A stretch of 64,000 bases of DNA from DSUN01 sp035527715. Lineage in GTDB: Bacteria; Planctomycetota; PUPC01; DSUN01. The notes beneath the pieces were generated by a model. It was not told the DNA's origin. It searched no databases and saw nothing but the letters and a program-made list of their open reading frames with translations. The stretch lies in NCBI GenBank assembly GCA_035527715.1, contig DATKZY010000199.1, positions 1-64,000 on the forward strand. The letters run 5' to 3'. The first letter of the stretch is position 1. Each line of letters begins with the position of its first letter. Shown here piece after piece: positions 27,806 to 36,288 of this stretch. The translations under genes and the position numbers were made by a program.

Positions 27806-29506
27806 ATGAGCGAACCGCACGAGAAGGGGGCTGAGGCCCCGTCCGACTTCATCCGCGACGCCGTCCGGGAGGACCTGCGGACGGGCAGGTTCACCCGCGT
27901 GCACACCCGCTTTCCCCCCGAGCCGAACGGCTATCTCCACATCGGCCACGCCAAGGCCGTGTGGATTGACTACGGCGTGGCACAGGACTTCGGCGGCCTG
28001 TTCAACCTGCGCTTCGACGACACGAATCCGACGAAGGAAGAGCAGGAGTTCGTGGACGCCATCATCGCCGACGTGCGCTGGCTCGGCGCCGACTGGGGCG
28101 ACCGCCTCTGCTTCGCCAGCGACTACTTCGAGCAGACGTATCTCTGGGCCGAAGACCTCATCAGGAAGGGCAAGGCATACGTCTGCGACCTCTCCGCCGA
28201 CCAGGTCTCGGCCTACCGCGGCACACTCACCGAGCCGGGCAAGGACAGCCCCTATCGCAGCCGCTCCGTCGAGGAGAACCTCGACCTCTTCCGCCGCATG
28301 CGCGCCGGCGAGTTCCCCGACGGCTCCCGCACCCTGCGCGCCAGGATCGACATGGCCTCGCCCAACCTCAACCTGCGCGACCCCGTGATGTACCGCATCC
28401 TCCACGCCGAGCACCACCGCACGGGCGACACGTGGTGCATTTATCCCATGTACGACTGGGCGCACGGCCTCGAGGACTCGATCGAGGGCATCACCCACTC
28501 GCTGTGCGACATCGCCTACGAGAACCACCGTCCCCTCTACGACTGGTTCCTCGACGCCCTCGGCATCTACCATCCGCGGCAGATCGAGTTCGCGCGCCTC
28601 AACCTCACCTACACGGTGATGAGCAAACGCCTGCTCATCGAACTGGTGCGGGCGGGACTGGTCCGCGGCTTCGACGACCCGCGCCTGCCGACCCTTGCGG
28701 GGCTGCGCCGCCGCGGCTGCACGCCCGAGGCCATCCGCGAGTTCTGCACCCGCATCGGCATCAACAAGGTCGAGAGCGTGGTGGACGTGGCGCTCCTCGA
28801 ACACTGCATGCGCGAGCACCTGAACAGGACCGCGCCCCGCGTCATGGCCGTCCTCCGCCCCCTCCGCGTCGTCCTCGAGAACTACCCCGACGGCCAGACC
28901 GAGGAGATGGAGGCCATCAACAACCCCGAGGACCCCGCCGCCGGCACCCGACCCGTGCCCTTCTCGAAAGTCCTCTACCTCGAGCGCGAGGACTTCATGG
29001 AAGAGCCTCCGCCGAAGTTCTACCGCCTCGCCCCCGGCCGCGAGGTGCGCCTGCGCTACGCCTACTTCATCAGATGCGAGCGGGTCGTCAAGGACCCCGC
29101 CACGGGCGAAGTCGTCGAGCTGCGCTGCACCTACGACCCGGCCACGCGCGGCGGCGATGCGCCCGACGGCCGCAAGGTCAAGGCCACGCTCCACTGGGTC
29201 TCCGCCGCACACGCCGTGGCGGGCGAGGTGCGCCTCTACGACCACCTGTTCACGCGAGAAGACATGACCAACCTGCCCGAGGGCGCGGACTTCAAGGACT
29301 TCGTGGACCCCGCGTCGCTCGAGGTACTGGCCGGCTGCCAGGTCGAGCCGAGCCTGGCTGGGGCCGCGCCGGGCGCGCGCTACCAGTTCGAGCGGCTCGG
29401 CTATTTCTGCGTGGACCCCGATTCCGCCCCAGGCCACCCCATGTTCAACCGCACCGTGACCCTGCGCGACACGTGGGCGAAGATCCAGAAGGCGAGAACC
29501 ACATGA
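27806..29506 (+). CDS. glnS: Glutaminyl-tRNA synthetase
   Basis: A class I synthetase, 566 residues, charging tRNA-Gln with glutamine. The HIGH motif is HIGHAK (PPEPNGYLHIGHAK), and the KMSKS equivalent is VMSKR; ARIDMASPNLNLRDPVMYR and the C-terminal beta-barrel anticodon-binding half are present. Length is typical. A tRNA-Gln(TTG) gene lies 4 kb downstream. This enzyme implies direct Gln charging, so a GatCAB route is not obligatory for tRNA-Gln. The stop codon is the first unit of the hairpin array that follows. Confidence 0.95.
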   Translation: MSEPHEKGAEAPSDFIRDAVREDLRTGRFTRVHTRFPPEPNGYLHIGHAKAVWIDYGVAQDFGGLFNLRFDDTNPTKEEQEFVDAIIADVRWLGADWGDRLCFASDYFEQTYLWAEDLIRKGKAYVCDLSADQVSAYRGTLTEPGKDSPYRSRSVEENLDLFRRMRAGEFPDGSRTLRARIDMASPNLNLRDPVMYRILHAEHHRTGDTWCIYPMYDWAHGLEDSIEGITHSLCDIAYENHRPLYDWFLDALGIYHPRQIEFARLNLTYTVMSKRLLIELVRAGLVRGFDDPRLPTLAGLRRRGCTPEAIREFCTRIGINKVESVVDVALLEHCMREHLNRTAPRVMAVLRPLRVVLENYPDGQTEEMEAINNPEDPAAGTRPVPFSKVLYLEREDFMEEPPPKFYRLAPGREVRLRYAYFIRCERVVKDPATGEVVELRCTYDPATRGGDAPDGRKVKATLHWVSAAHAVAGEVRLYDHLFTREDMTNLPEGADFKDFVDPASLEVLAGCQVEPSLAGAAPGARYQFERLGYFCVDPDSAPGHPMFNRTVTLRDTWAKIQKARTT

Positions 29507-29585
29507 CGCGTGACCCGTGACGCGTGACAATAGGAGAGAGACCCTGGTCTTGTCCTTTCTGGTCACGCGTCACGCGTCACGCGTC
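29504..29585. repeat. Mirrored tandem-word array (TGACGCG)
   Basis: Left arm: TGACGCG, TGACCCG, TGACGCG, TGAC, beginning at the glnS TGA. Right arm from 29562: GTCACGCG, TCACGCG, TCACGCG, TC. The arms are complementary over about 24 nt with a 33-nt loop. It can act as a strong hairpin after glnS and may shield the next gene. The unit word is different from the ATTGGTC arrays, but the design is the same. Confidence 0.75.
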
Positions 29586-29613
29586 GGGATACCCTGTTTT
29601 TGAGGAGAAACCG

Positions 29614-30141
29614 ATGGCAGAGCATTCACCTGAAATGCGTGCTTTGGAGGCGGTGGCTGATCTCATGTGCCTCGCCGCCCGCACGGCGCCCAAGGCCCGG
29701 GGCCTGGACAATCTGCACCTCGCCATCATCCGCGGCGAGGAGAAGGCCAAGGTGACCGCTCGCATGCGCGACATCGCCGCCGCCAACCCAGCCGCTGCCT
29801 TCTTCGCCCGCGACGCCGCCAACTGCGATGCGGCGCCCCTCGTCGTCCTCATCGGCACGAAGGTCGGGCCGCTCGGCATCCCGTCGTGCGGCTTCTGCGG
29901 CTACGACGACTGCGATGCCTGCGCCAAGGCCGGCGGCCGCTGCGCCTACAACGCCGGCGACCTCGGCATCGCCCTGGGCTCGGCCGCCGCCGTCGCCGCC
30001 GCCCACCACGCCGACAACCGCATCCTGTTCAGCTTCGGCAAGGCCGCCATCCAGGCCGGCCTCCTCCCGCCCGACATCCAGATCGCCTTCGGCATCCCCC
30101 TCAGCGGCACCGGCAAGAACCCCTTCTTCGACCGGAAGTGA
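29614..30141 (+). CDS. DUF2148 ferredoxin-like protein
   Basis: A 175-residue protein with a DUF2148 Cys pattern: Cys92, Cys95, Cys100, Cys103 and Cys110 in SCGFCGYDDCDAC and AGGRC. The C-terminal half has LGIALGSAAAVAAAHHADNR and SFGKAAIQAG. The family is found mostly in anaerobes and probably binds an iron-sulfur cluster; its biochemical role is unknown. The ATG at 29614 follows TGAGGAGA at a normal distance. The frame open from 29524 runs through the preceding hairpin and is not used. Confidence 0.85.
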   Translation: MAEHSPEMRALEAVADLMCLAARTAPKARGLDNLHLAIIRGEEKAKVTARMRDIAAANPAAAFFARDAANCDAAPLVVLIGTKVGPLGIPSCGFCGYDDCDACAKAGGRCAYNAGDLGIALGSAAAVAAAHHADNRILFSFGKAAIQAGLLPPDIQIAFGIPLSGTGKNPFFDRK

Positions 30142-30179
30142 GTTGGTGGCCCCGTATCGCCAGTGGAGGGGGTCAAGCA

Positions 30180-31688
30180 ATGAGTTGGAGGCTCGCAGTT
30201 CCCTCGAGGCGGGTCGCCGCCGCACTGACAATGCTGTTTTGGGCGAGCGGCCTGCACGCGGCGGAGCAGAAGCCGCTGTGGCTGGCCGTGGCCAGGCCCG
30301 AGCTGGCCGAGCCGCTCAAGCCCCTGGCAGAGAAGCGCCGCAGCGACGGGTTCGAGGCCAGGGTGGTCACCCACACCATCGAAGAGGCGCTGGCACAATC
30401 CACGCGGCGGCCCGACTTCCTGCTGCTCATCGGCGACGACGAGCCGGGGAAAGAGGGTGCCCCGTGGTATTTGCCCGCCAAGCGCAAGACGCTCTACCGC
30501 TGGCGGGATGTCCAGCCACAGGAGTTCGCCTCCGACGCCGCCTGGGGCGATCCCGACGGGAAGGGAGTGCCCGCAATCCCGGTGGGGCGGATTCCGGCCC
30601 GCACTCGCGAGCAGGTCGAGGTCGTGGTTCGGAAGATTCTCGCCTTCGAGGCCCAGCCGCCGACGCCTGCCGACCTGAATGCGGCCATGTGGCTCGGCTC
30701 GCCCGGCTACAACGCGGCCATTGATGCCATAGCAACCAGTCTCGGCGTGACGATGGTCCAGGCCAACGGCCCGCCGTGGCTCTCCCCCTGGTTCCTCTCG
30801 GGCAACCCAGCCGACCCCCTCTGTGGGTGGCCGACGGCGCAGGCGGCGAACTTCACCCGCCAGATGAGGCAGGGCGGGCTCCTGAACGTGCTCATGGGCC
30901 ACGCGAGCCCCGATGCCTTTACCTCGATGAAGCTCGCCGGGAAGCGGTTCACCTACACGGCGGCCGATGCCGCCCGCTGGCTCGGAGACGGCTCGCCCGT
31001 GGCGCCGATGATTTTCTTCTCCTGCTGGTCAGGCAACTTCGCGCGGCCAGCTCCTTGCCAGGCCGAGGCCCTGCTGTTCCTGCCCGGCGGCCCGGTGGCG
31101 GCCATCGGGGCCACCACCGAGTCGCACCCGCTGACCAACTACTTCACCAGCGTGTGCCTCCTCAAAGCCCTCGCGGGCAAGGAGAAGCGACTCGGCGCCC
31201 TCTGGCTCCGCGTGCAGCGCGAGGCGAGAGTCGCCCGCGACCTCGTCATGGAGATGATGCTGCGCGACGTGGAGGGCAAGCTCGAAAAGGACATCAACGT
31301 CGAGAAGCTGCGGCGCGACCAGACTCTCATGTACGCGGTGCTGGGTGATCCGGCCACGCTTCTCCGGCTGCCGGAGCCACTGGAGGCAAGCGTGGAGCGC
31401 ACGGCGACAGGGTGGCGCTGGCGGGTCAAGCGCCCCCCGGGCGCCAATCGGCTCGAGGTCGGCTACCGCAAGCCGCCCGTCTTCACCGTGCCGACGGCTG
31501 GACCGCCGGCAAACGAGAAGGAAGCCAATGAGGCATTGGGGGCGGCGAATGCCGCCTACGCCTTCGCCGTGCAGCCCTCGCCCCCCGATGACGCGCCGTG
31601 GCAAGGCACGTGGGAGCGGCCCGGCTGGCTCCGCCTGGTCGCAACCGGCCCCGGAAGCCTGCACGTCGCCGTCCTGAAGCTGAACTGA
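30180..31688 (+). CDS. Secreted C25 (gingipain-like) peptidase
   Basis: A 502-residue exported protein with a signal peptide (VAAALTMLFWASGLHAAEQ). The C25-like core has FLLLIGDDEPGK (about 80-91), AIPVGRIPAR (132-141), VLMGHASPDAF with His241 and MIFFSCWSGNF with Cys282. His and Cys match the catalytic dyad of the gingipain/caspase-like fold. A C-terminal beta domain follows from about 400. The enzyme would cleave proteins outside the cell or in the periplasm. GGAGGGGGT precedes the ATG. It starts 38 nt after the DUF2148 gene. Confidence 0.7.
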   Translation: MSWRLAVPSRRVAAALTMLFWASGLHAAEQKPLWLAVARPELAEPLKPLAEKRRSDGFEARVVTHTIEEALAQSTRRPDFLLLIGDDEPGKEGAPWYLPAKRKTLYRWRDVQPQEFASDAAWGDPDGKGVPAIPVGRIPARTREQVEVVVRKILAFEAQPPTPADLNAAMWLGSPGYNAAIDAIATSLGVTMVQANGPPWLSPWFLSGNPADPLCGWPTAQAANFTRQMRQGGLLNVLMGHASPDAFTSMKLAGKRFTYTAADAARWLGDGSPVAPMIFFSCWSGNFARPAPCQAEALLFLPGGPVAAIGATTESHPLTNYFTSVCLLKALAGKEKRLGALWLRVQREARVARDLVMEMMLRDVEGKLEKDINVEKLRRDQTLMYAVLGDPATLLRLPEPLEASVERTATGWRWRVKRPPGANRLEVGYRKPPVFTVPTAGPPANEKEANEALGAANAAYAFAVQPSPPDDAPWQGTWERPGWLRLVATGPGSLHVAVLKLN

Positions 31689-31732
31689 CCCGCCTCGCAC
31701 CCCCTGCGCATCCCGCCATCGTGTGGTGCCCT

Positions 31733-31849
31733 CAGAATGCCAAGCGTCCTCACGTTGCGGAGTTGGCATTGTGGGAGAACCGGCTATTTCGAGGCTGCGC
31801 AGCCCGTTGTTCACAGAATGCCAACCCCTGAGAGAGGCAGTTGGCATTC
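31733..31849. repeat. Two tandem inverted-repeat units (GAATGCCAA)
   Basis: CAGAATGCCAA (31733) faces AGTTGGCATT (31761), and about 80 nt on CAGAATGCCAAC (31814) faces GTTGGCATTC (31840). The two hairpins are similar, with different loops. The spacer lies between convergent genes (C25 peptidase and mtaB). They may end both transcripts. Confidence 0.65.
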
Positions 31850-31938
31850 GGTGAATCGCATCGGCGAGCCTACGCGCCTTGAGCTGGGGAGGCACGTCAC
31901 AAGCGTCGTGCTCAACGACACTTATGGCAAGGACGAGG

Positions 31939-33291
31939 TCAACGGGGATCCTCGCAGCTTTCGGCGCGGAGGCCCGCCGCGGTGGCGGCGGTGACGCGGA
32001 CGGGGGCGATGGTGCCGCGAAGCTCGTCGGGGCCGGCGAAGAGGGTGCGGACGTAGCGCTCGGTGTAGCCGGCGAGGAGGCCGCTGCGGCGGTCGCGCTC
32101 GCTCTCGACGAGGGGCTCGACGGTGCGGCCGACAAAGCGGCGGTGGTAGGCGGCCATCAGGTCGGCGGCGACGGCCTTCATCTCCTCGCGCCGGGCTCGG
32201 ATCGTCTCCCAGGGGAGCTTGCCGGGCATCGCCGAAGCAGGCGTGCCGGGGCGGTCGCTGTAGGGAAAGATGTGGATGCGGCTGAAGGCGGCCCGCCGGG
32301 CCACCTCGACGGTGCGGCGGAACTGCTCGTCGGTCTCGCCGGGGAAGCCGACGATGAGGTCGGTGGTAATGGCCGGCTCGGCGATGCGGGCGCGGATGGC
32401 GGCGAGGCGGCGAAGGAAGTCGGCGACGGTGTAGCGGCGGCTCATCGCCCGCAGCACGTCGTCGTCGCCGCTCTGGAGGGGGATGTGGAAGTGGGGGCAG
32501 AAGATGGGCGACGCGGCGGCGAGGGCGATCAGTCCGTCGCTCACCTCGCGCAGTTCGAGGGAGCTGAGGCGGAGGCGACGGAGGCCGGGCGTGGCCAGGA
32601 GCCGCTCGACGAGGGGCACAAGGCCCCAGGCTCCCTGGGTGTCTAAGCCGTAGGCGCCGAGGTGGATGCCGGTGAGGACAACCTCGAGGTAGCCGTTGGC
32701 GACGAGGCGGGCGACCTCGGCGACCACGTCGTCGGGCGGACGGCTCCGCACGCGGCCGCGCACGTGGGGCACGATGCAGTAGGAGCAGAAGTCGTTGCAG
32801 CCGTCCTCGATCTTCACGAAGGCGCGGGTGTGGCCGGCGAAGGAACTGATGGCAGGCCACGGAGGTGCGGTCGTTGGGGAGGATGGCTGGATGGGTGGAT
32901 GAATGGATGGATGGAAGAAAGGAGCGGGAGAGGAACCGGGCGGCAGCTTGTCGGGCAGTTGGGCAATGAGCTGGGCGAGGAGGGGCTTGGCGTCGTTGCC
33001 GAGCACGCAACGAACGCCGGGCATCTCGCGGAGCGCCGCGGCGTCGGTCTCCGCGCTGCACCCGGTGACGACGATGCAGGCGTCGGGGTGCTGGCGGGCG
33101 ATGCGGCGGATGGCCTGGAGACCCTTGGCGTGGCTCGCGCGCGTGACGCAGCAGGTGTTGACCACATAGAGCTCCGCCTGGGCGGCTGGGGGCGCCTCCT
33201 CGTAGCCCAGGCGGGCCAGGGCTTCGCGCACGGCCTGAGTATCGTACTGGTTTACCTTGCAGCCAAGGGTGACGAACGCGCAGCGGGGCAC
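31939..33291 (-). CDS. mtaB: tRNA t6A37 methylthiotransferase MtaB
   Basis: A radical-SAM methylthiotransferase of 450 residues adding a methylthio group at position 2 of t6A37. UPF0004 domain: GCKVNQYDTQAV and NTCCVT; radical-SAM cluster Cys165, Cys169, Cys172 (DGCNDFCSYC); a TRAM domain at the end. GTG gives MPRCAFVTLGCK, where homology begins; an ATG at 33354 would add 21 residues. Residues 113-147 between UPF0004 and the radical-SAM domain form an unusual Pro/Ser/His-rich loop (HPSIHPPIQP), encoded by a minisatellite at 32881-32918. The enzyme is probably active because the loop is in a linker. Confidence 0.9.
   Translation of the reverse strand: MPRCAFVTLGCKVNQYDTQAVREALARLGYEEAPPAAQAELYVVNTCCVTRASHAKGLQAIRRIARQHPDACIVVTGCSAETDAAALREMPGVRCVLGNDAKPLLAQLIAQLPDKLPPGSSPAPFFHPSIHPPIQPSSPTTAPPWPAISSFAGHTRAFVKIEDGCNDFCSYCIVPHVRGRVRSRPPDDVVAEVARLVANGYLEVVLTGIHLGAYGLDTQGAWGLVPLVERLLATPGLRRLRLSSLELREVSDGLIALAAASPIFCPHFHIPLQSGDDDVLRAMSRRYTVADFLRRLAAIRARIAEPAITTDLIVGFPGETDEQFRRTVEVARRAAFSRIHIFPYSDRPGTPASAMPGKLPWETIRARREEMKAVAADLMAAYHRRFVGRTVEPLVESERDRRSGLLAGYTERYVRTLFAGPDELRGTIAPVRVTAATAAGLRAESCEDPR
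32881..32918. repeat. Coding minisatellite (ATGG/GGAT) in mtaB
   Basis: Imperfect tandem GGATGGCT, GGATGGGT, GGATGAAT, GGATGGAT, GGAAG units lie in frame within mtaB. The same word family occurs between argG and the DUF6807 gene at 49748-49856. The translated product on the minus strand is a His/Pro/Ser repeat. Confidence 0.75.
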
Positions 33292-33382
33292 GGCGGGGCG
33301 ACCTTTCGGTTGGGGCGTGCGGGCCTGCCCACTGTACATGAAAGCGCTCGGCAAGAAAAGCTCTACTGGCCGCGAGTCGCGC

Positions 33383-33411
33383 TTTACTTTCGCGTCGTTG
33401 GCTGCTAGAAT
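33383..33411 (+). promoter_or_regulatory. Promoter for tRNA-Gln
   Basis: TTTACT (33383-33388), 17-nt spacer, TAGAAT (33406-33411). It lies 26 nt before the tRNA 5' end. The LeuA-like gene follows the tRNA by 112 nt and may share the transcript. Confidence 0.55.
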
Positions 33412-33436
33412 AAGGGCGTTCTCTGCGGCGAGCGGA

Positions 33437-33511
33437 TGCCCCGTGGTGTAATTGGTAACACACGAGAATTTGGGTCTCGGTTTCCAGGTCCGAGTCCTGG
33501 CGGGGCAGCCA
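33437..33511 (+). tRNA. tRNA-Gln (anticodon TTG)
   Basis: The cloverleaf is complete. The acceptor stem is TGCCCCG/CGGGGCA, and the D arm is GTGTAATTGGTAACAC. The anticodon arm is CGAGA, loop ATTTGGG, TCTCG, placing TTG at positions 34-36. The T arm is CCAGG, loop TCCGAGT, CCTGG. CCA is encoded at 33509-33511 after discriminator G33508. It reads CAA (and CAG by wobble). The cognate synthetase gene glnS is at 27806. Confidence 0.95.
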
Positions 33512-33623
33512 GGCGACAGTGTTGTGTGCGGACGATGGCTGTTGCGACCGTGTTGTTCCCGTCTACCCCTCTCGTGCCGGGCCTGAGGGGTCTTGTGCCC
33601 TCACGACAGGAGAAGGAAGTTTC

Positions 33624-35021
33624 ATGGGTGACCGGCGCAAGCTTGTCGAGGTGGCCGAGCCAGAGCTTCTCGAGGACATGTTCCCCTACGAGATGCCGCC
33701 GCGCATCGCCTTCGAGGGCAAGGTCTTCGAGGAGATCGACGGCAAGGTCGTGGAGTTCGACCCCCAGGCGCTGCTGACTCGCGACATCCGGATCACGGAC
33801 ACGACGTTCCGCGACGGCCAGCAGTCGCGCCCGCCCTACACGGTCGAGCAGACTCGTCGCCTCTACGAGTACCTGGCGCGCATCAGCGGGCCGAAGGGCA
33901 TCATCCGCCAGACCGAGTTCTTCCTCTACACGCACAAGGACCGCGCGGCCTGCGAAGCGTGCATGGCCGTGGGCGCCCGCTACCCCGAGATCACGGGCTG
34001 GATGCGCGCCGACGTGGGCGACCTCTCGAACGTGCAGAAGCTGGGCCTCACGGAGACGGGCATCCTGTGCTCCTGCTCCGACTACCACATCTTCTACAAG
34101 CTCCGCAAGAACCGCCGGCAGATCCTGGACCAGTACGTGGCCACAGCGAAGGCGGCCCTCGACTCGGGCATCCGCCCCCGCTGCCACCTGGAGGACATCA
34201 CGCGGGCCGACGTTGATGGCTTCGTGGTGCCCCTGGTCATCGAGCTCATGAAGGTCTCCGAGGGGGCGCCCGAGCATCTGAAGGTGAAGGTGCGGCTGTG
34301 CGACACCCTGGGCTTCGGCCTCAGCTACCCCGGCGCCGCACTGCCCCGCAGCATCCCCAAGCTGGCCTACCGGATGACCCACGACGCCGGCGTGCCCTCC
34401 GACCGCCTGGAGTGGCACGGCCACAACGACTTCCACAAGGTCCACATCAACGGCGCGACCGCCTGGCTCTACGGGGTGGACGCGGTGAACGCCACGCTGT
34501 TCGGGATCGGGGAGCGGACGGGGAACCCGCCGCTGGAGGGCGCGGTGTTCGAGTACGCGGCGATCCGGGGCACGCTCGACGGCATGGACACGCGCGCGAT
34601 CACCGAGGCCGTGCGGTACTACGAGCGCGACATCGGCACGCGGCTGCCCGACAACCAGCCCTTCGTCGGCCGGCACTTCAACACCACCCGCGCCGGCATC
34701 CACGCCGACGGCCTGTGGCGCGACGAGCGGATCTACAACATCTTCGACACCGAGGCCCTCCTGGGCCGCGGGCCCAACGTGGCGATCACCGACAAGTCGG
34801 GCGCCGACGGCGTGGCCCTCTGGGTCAACGACTTCCTGGGCCTCAAGGGCGGCCACCGGCTCTCGAAGATCAAGCTCCACAAGATCTGCCGCTGGGTCAC
34901 CGACGAGTATACCGACGGCCGCACCACGGTCGTCTCCGACGAGGAGATGATCGAGCAGCTCCGCCTCCATCTCCCCGAGCACTACGAGGCGCACATTCAT
35001 CCCCGGCTCAAGGGGCAATAG
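33624..35021 (+). CDS. LeuA/homocitrate-synthase-family acyltransferase
   Basis: A 465-residue HMGL-like (DRE-TIM) protein. FRDGQQ at 62-67 and the metal-binding HGHND with His265 and His267 are intact, and NATLFGIGERTGNPPLEG is typical of isopropylmalate and homocitrate synthases. The family condenses acetyl-CoA with a 2-oxoacid. An N-terminal extension (EVAEPELLEDMFPYEMPPRI) is seen in a divergent group often annotated 2-isopropylmalate synthase. No regulatory LeuA C-terminal domain is present. AGGAGAAGG precedes the ATG. The substrate cannot be settled from sequence alone. Confidence 0.8.
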   Translation: MGDRRKLVEVAEPELLEDMFPYEMPPRIAFEGKVFEEIDGKVVEFDPQALLTRDIRITDTTFRDGQQSRPPYTVEQTRRLYEYLARISGPKGIIRQTEFFLYTHKDRAACEACMAVGARYPEITGWMRADVGDLSNVQKLGLTETGILCSCSDYHIFYKLRKNRRQILDQYVATAKAALDSGIRPRCHLEDITRADVDGFVVPLVIELMKVSEGAPEHLKVKVRLCDTLGFGLSYPGAALPRSIPKLAYRMTHDAGVPSDRLEWHGHNDFHKVHINGATAWLYGVDAVNATLFGIGERTGNPPLEGAVFEYAAIRGTLDGMDTRAITEAVRYYERDIGTRLPDNQPFVGRHFNTTRAGIHADGLWRDERIYNIFDTEALLGRGPNVAITDKSGADGVALWVNDFLGLKGGHRLSKIKLHKICRWVTDEYTDGRTTVVSDEEMIEQLRLHLPEHYEAHIHPRLKGQ

Positions 35022-35029
35022 GATTGGTG

Positions 35030-36172
35030 ATGCCCGAAGCCAGCGCCACAACCGACACCAAGGAAATCCACAAGCTCTTCCGGCTCATGGGACGCTACGG
35101 GGCGTCGGACCTCCACCTGAAGGCGAACGCCCCGCCCATCTTCCGCATCCGGGGCGACCTGCGGAACCTCGACCTGCCGCCGCTGAGCGACACCCAGGTG
35201 CGCCGCCTCGTCTACGAAATCCTCACCGAGGAGCAGATCCGCACGCTCGAGCAGATCGGGGACGTTGACCTGGCCTACAGCGTGGACGAGAAGACGCGCC
35301 TGCGCATCAACACCTACCACCAGCGCGGCTACCTGAGCCTGGCGGCGCGCCTCGTGAACTTCCGCATCCCGACGTTCGAGGAGCTCCACCTCCCGCCCGC
35401 CACGATGGAGCAGGTCGCCGCCCTCGACCAGGGCTTCGTCATCGTCGCAGGCGTCACGGGCAGCGGCAAGTCCACCACCCTCGCCGCCATGGTCGAGTAC
35501 ATCAACACCACGCGCCGCGTGCACATCGTCACCATCGAGGACCCGATCGAGTACATCTACGCCGACCGCCGCTCCGTCATCAACCAGCGCGAGGTGGGGA
35601 TCGATGTGCCGTCGTTCCGCGACGCCTTGCGCTACGTGGTGCGGCAGGACCCCGACGTGATCCTGCTGGGCGAGATGCGCGACATGGAGACGGTGCAGGC
35701 GGGCATCACGGCGGCCGAGACGGGGCACCTCGTCTTCGGCACCCTCCACACGTCCACTGTGCCGCAGACGTTCTCGCGCCTCCTGGAGTTTTTCGACACG
35801 GACCGGCACAAGCAGGTCCGCCTCACCCTCCAGTTCAACCTCAAGGCCATCATCTGCCAGAAGCTGCTGCCGTCGATCAAGCCGGGCATCTCGCGGATCC
35901 CGGCCCTCGAGATCATGATCACCAATCCGCCCATCGCCAAGCTCATCGAGCTGGGCGACGACGTGCGCATCCTCGATGTCGTCAAGCAGGCGCGTTCCGA
36001 GGGCATGATCGACTTCAACCACTCGCTCTACGATCTCATCAAGGAGGGCTTCGTGGACGAGAAGGTCGCCCTGGAGACCTCGACCAATCCCCAGGGCCTC
36101 CGGGGCATGCTCGAAGGCGTCTTCATCACCGAAGGGGCGCTCGCCGGCGGCGTGCGGAGGACTGGAGAATGA
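35030..36172 (+). CDS. pilT: Type IV pilus twitching ATPase PilT
   Basis: A 380-residue secretion/retraction ATPase. The N-terminal PAS-like domain carries GASDLHLKANAPPIFRIRG. The ATPase core has Walker A GVTGSGKST (141-149), an Asp box TIEDPIEYI, Walker B VILLGEMRD with Glu215, and the His box HTS. It powers pilus retraction. No other type IV pilus gene is in the window, so it is either a detached retraction ATPase or a paralogue. ATG at 35030 lies 8 nt after the previous stop; a GTG directly before it is an alternative start. The TGA stop is part of the following repeat array. Confidence 0.9.
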   Translation: MPEASATTDTKEIHKLFRLMGRYGASDLHLKANAPPIFRIRGDLRNLDLPPLSDTQVRRLVYEILTEEQIRTLEQIGDVDLAYSVDEKTRLRINTYHQRGYLSLAARLVNFRIPTFEELHLPPATMEQVAALDQGFVIVAGVTGSGKSTTLAAMVEYINTTRRVHIVTIEDPIEYIYADRRSVINQREVGIDVPSFRDALRYVVRQDPDVILLGEMRDMETVQAGITAAETGHLVFGTLHTSTVPQTFSRLLEFFDTDRHKQVRLTLQFNLKAIICQKLLPSIKPGISRIPALEIMITNPPIAKLIELGDDVRILDVVKQARSEGMIDFNHSLYDLIKEGFVDEKVALETSTNPQGLRGMLEGVFITEGALAGGVRRTGE

Positions 36173-36285
36173 CCAGCGCTCAATGACCAACACCCAATGA
36201 CCAATGACCAACGAAGAAGACCTGGCCCGGACCCCGTTCGTCATTGGTCATTGGCCATTGGTCATTGCGTCATTGGTCATTGCGT
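36168..36285. repeat. Mirrored tandem-word array (TGACCAA)
   Basis: Left copies of AATGACCA lie at 36168, 36182, 36196 and 36203; right copies of TCATTGG and TTGGTCAT run from 36241. The pilT TGA stop belongs to the first left copy. It uses the same word as the array at 7146-7231, 29 kb away. The ATG of the next gene lies immediately after the right arm. Confidence 0.75.
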
Positions 36286-36288
36286 CAA

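Noticed and set aside
24912..27809. 965-codon plus-strand frame
   Set aside because: Antisense shadow of the parvulin-repeat gene, which has a membrane anchor, repeats and a promoter.
27782..29566. 594-codon minus-strand frame opposite glnS
   Set aside because: glnS has HIGH and KMSKS-like motifs; this is its shadow.
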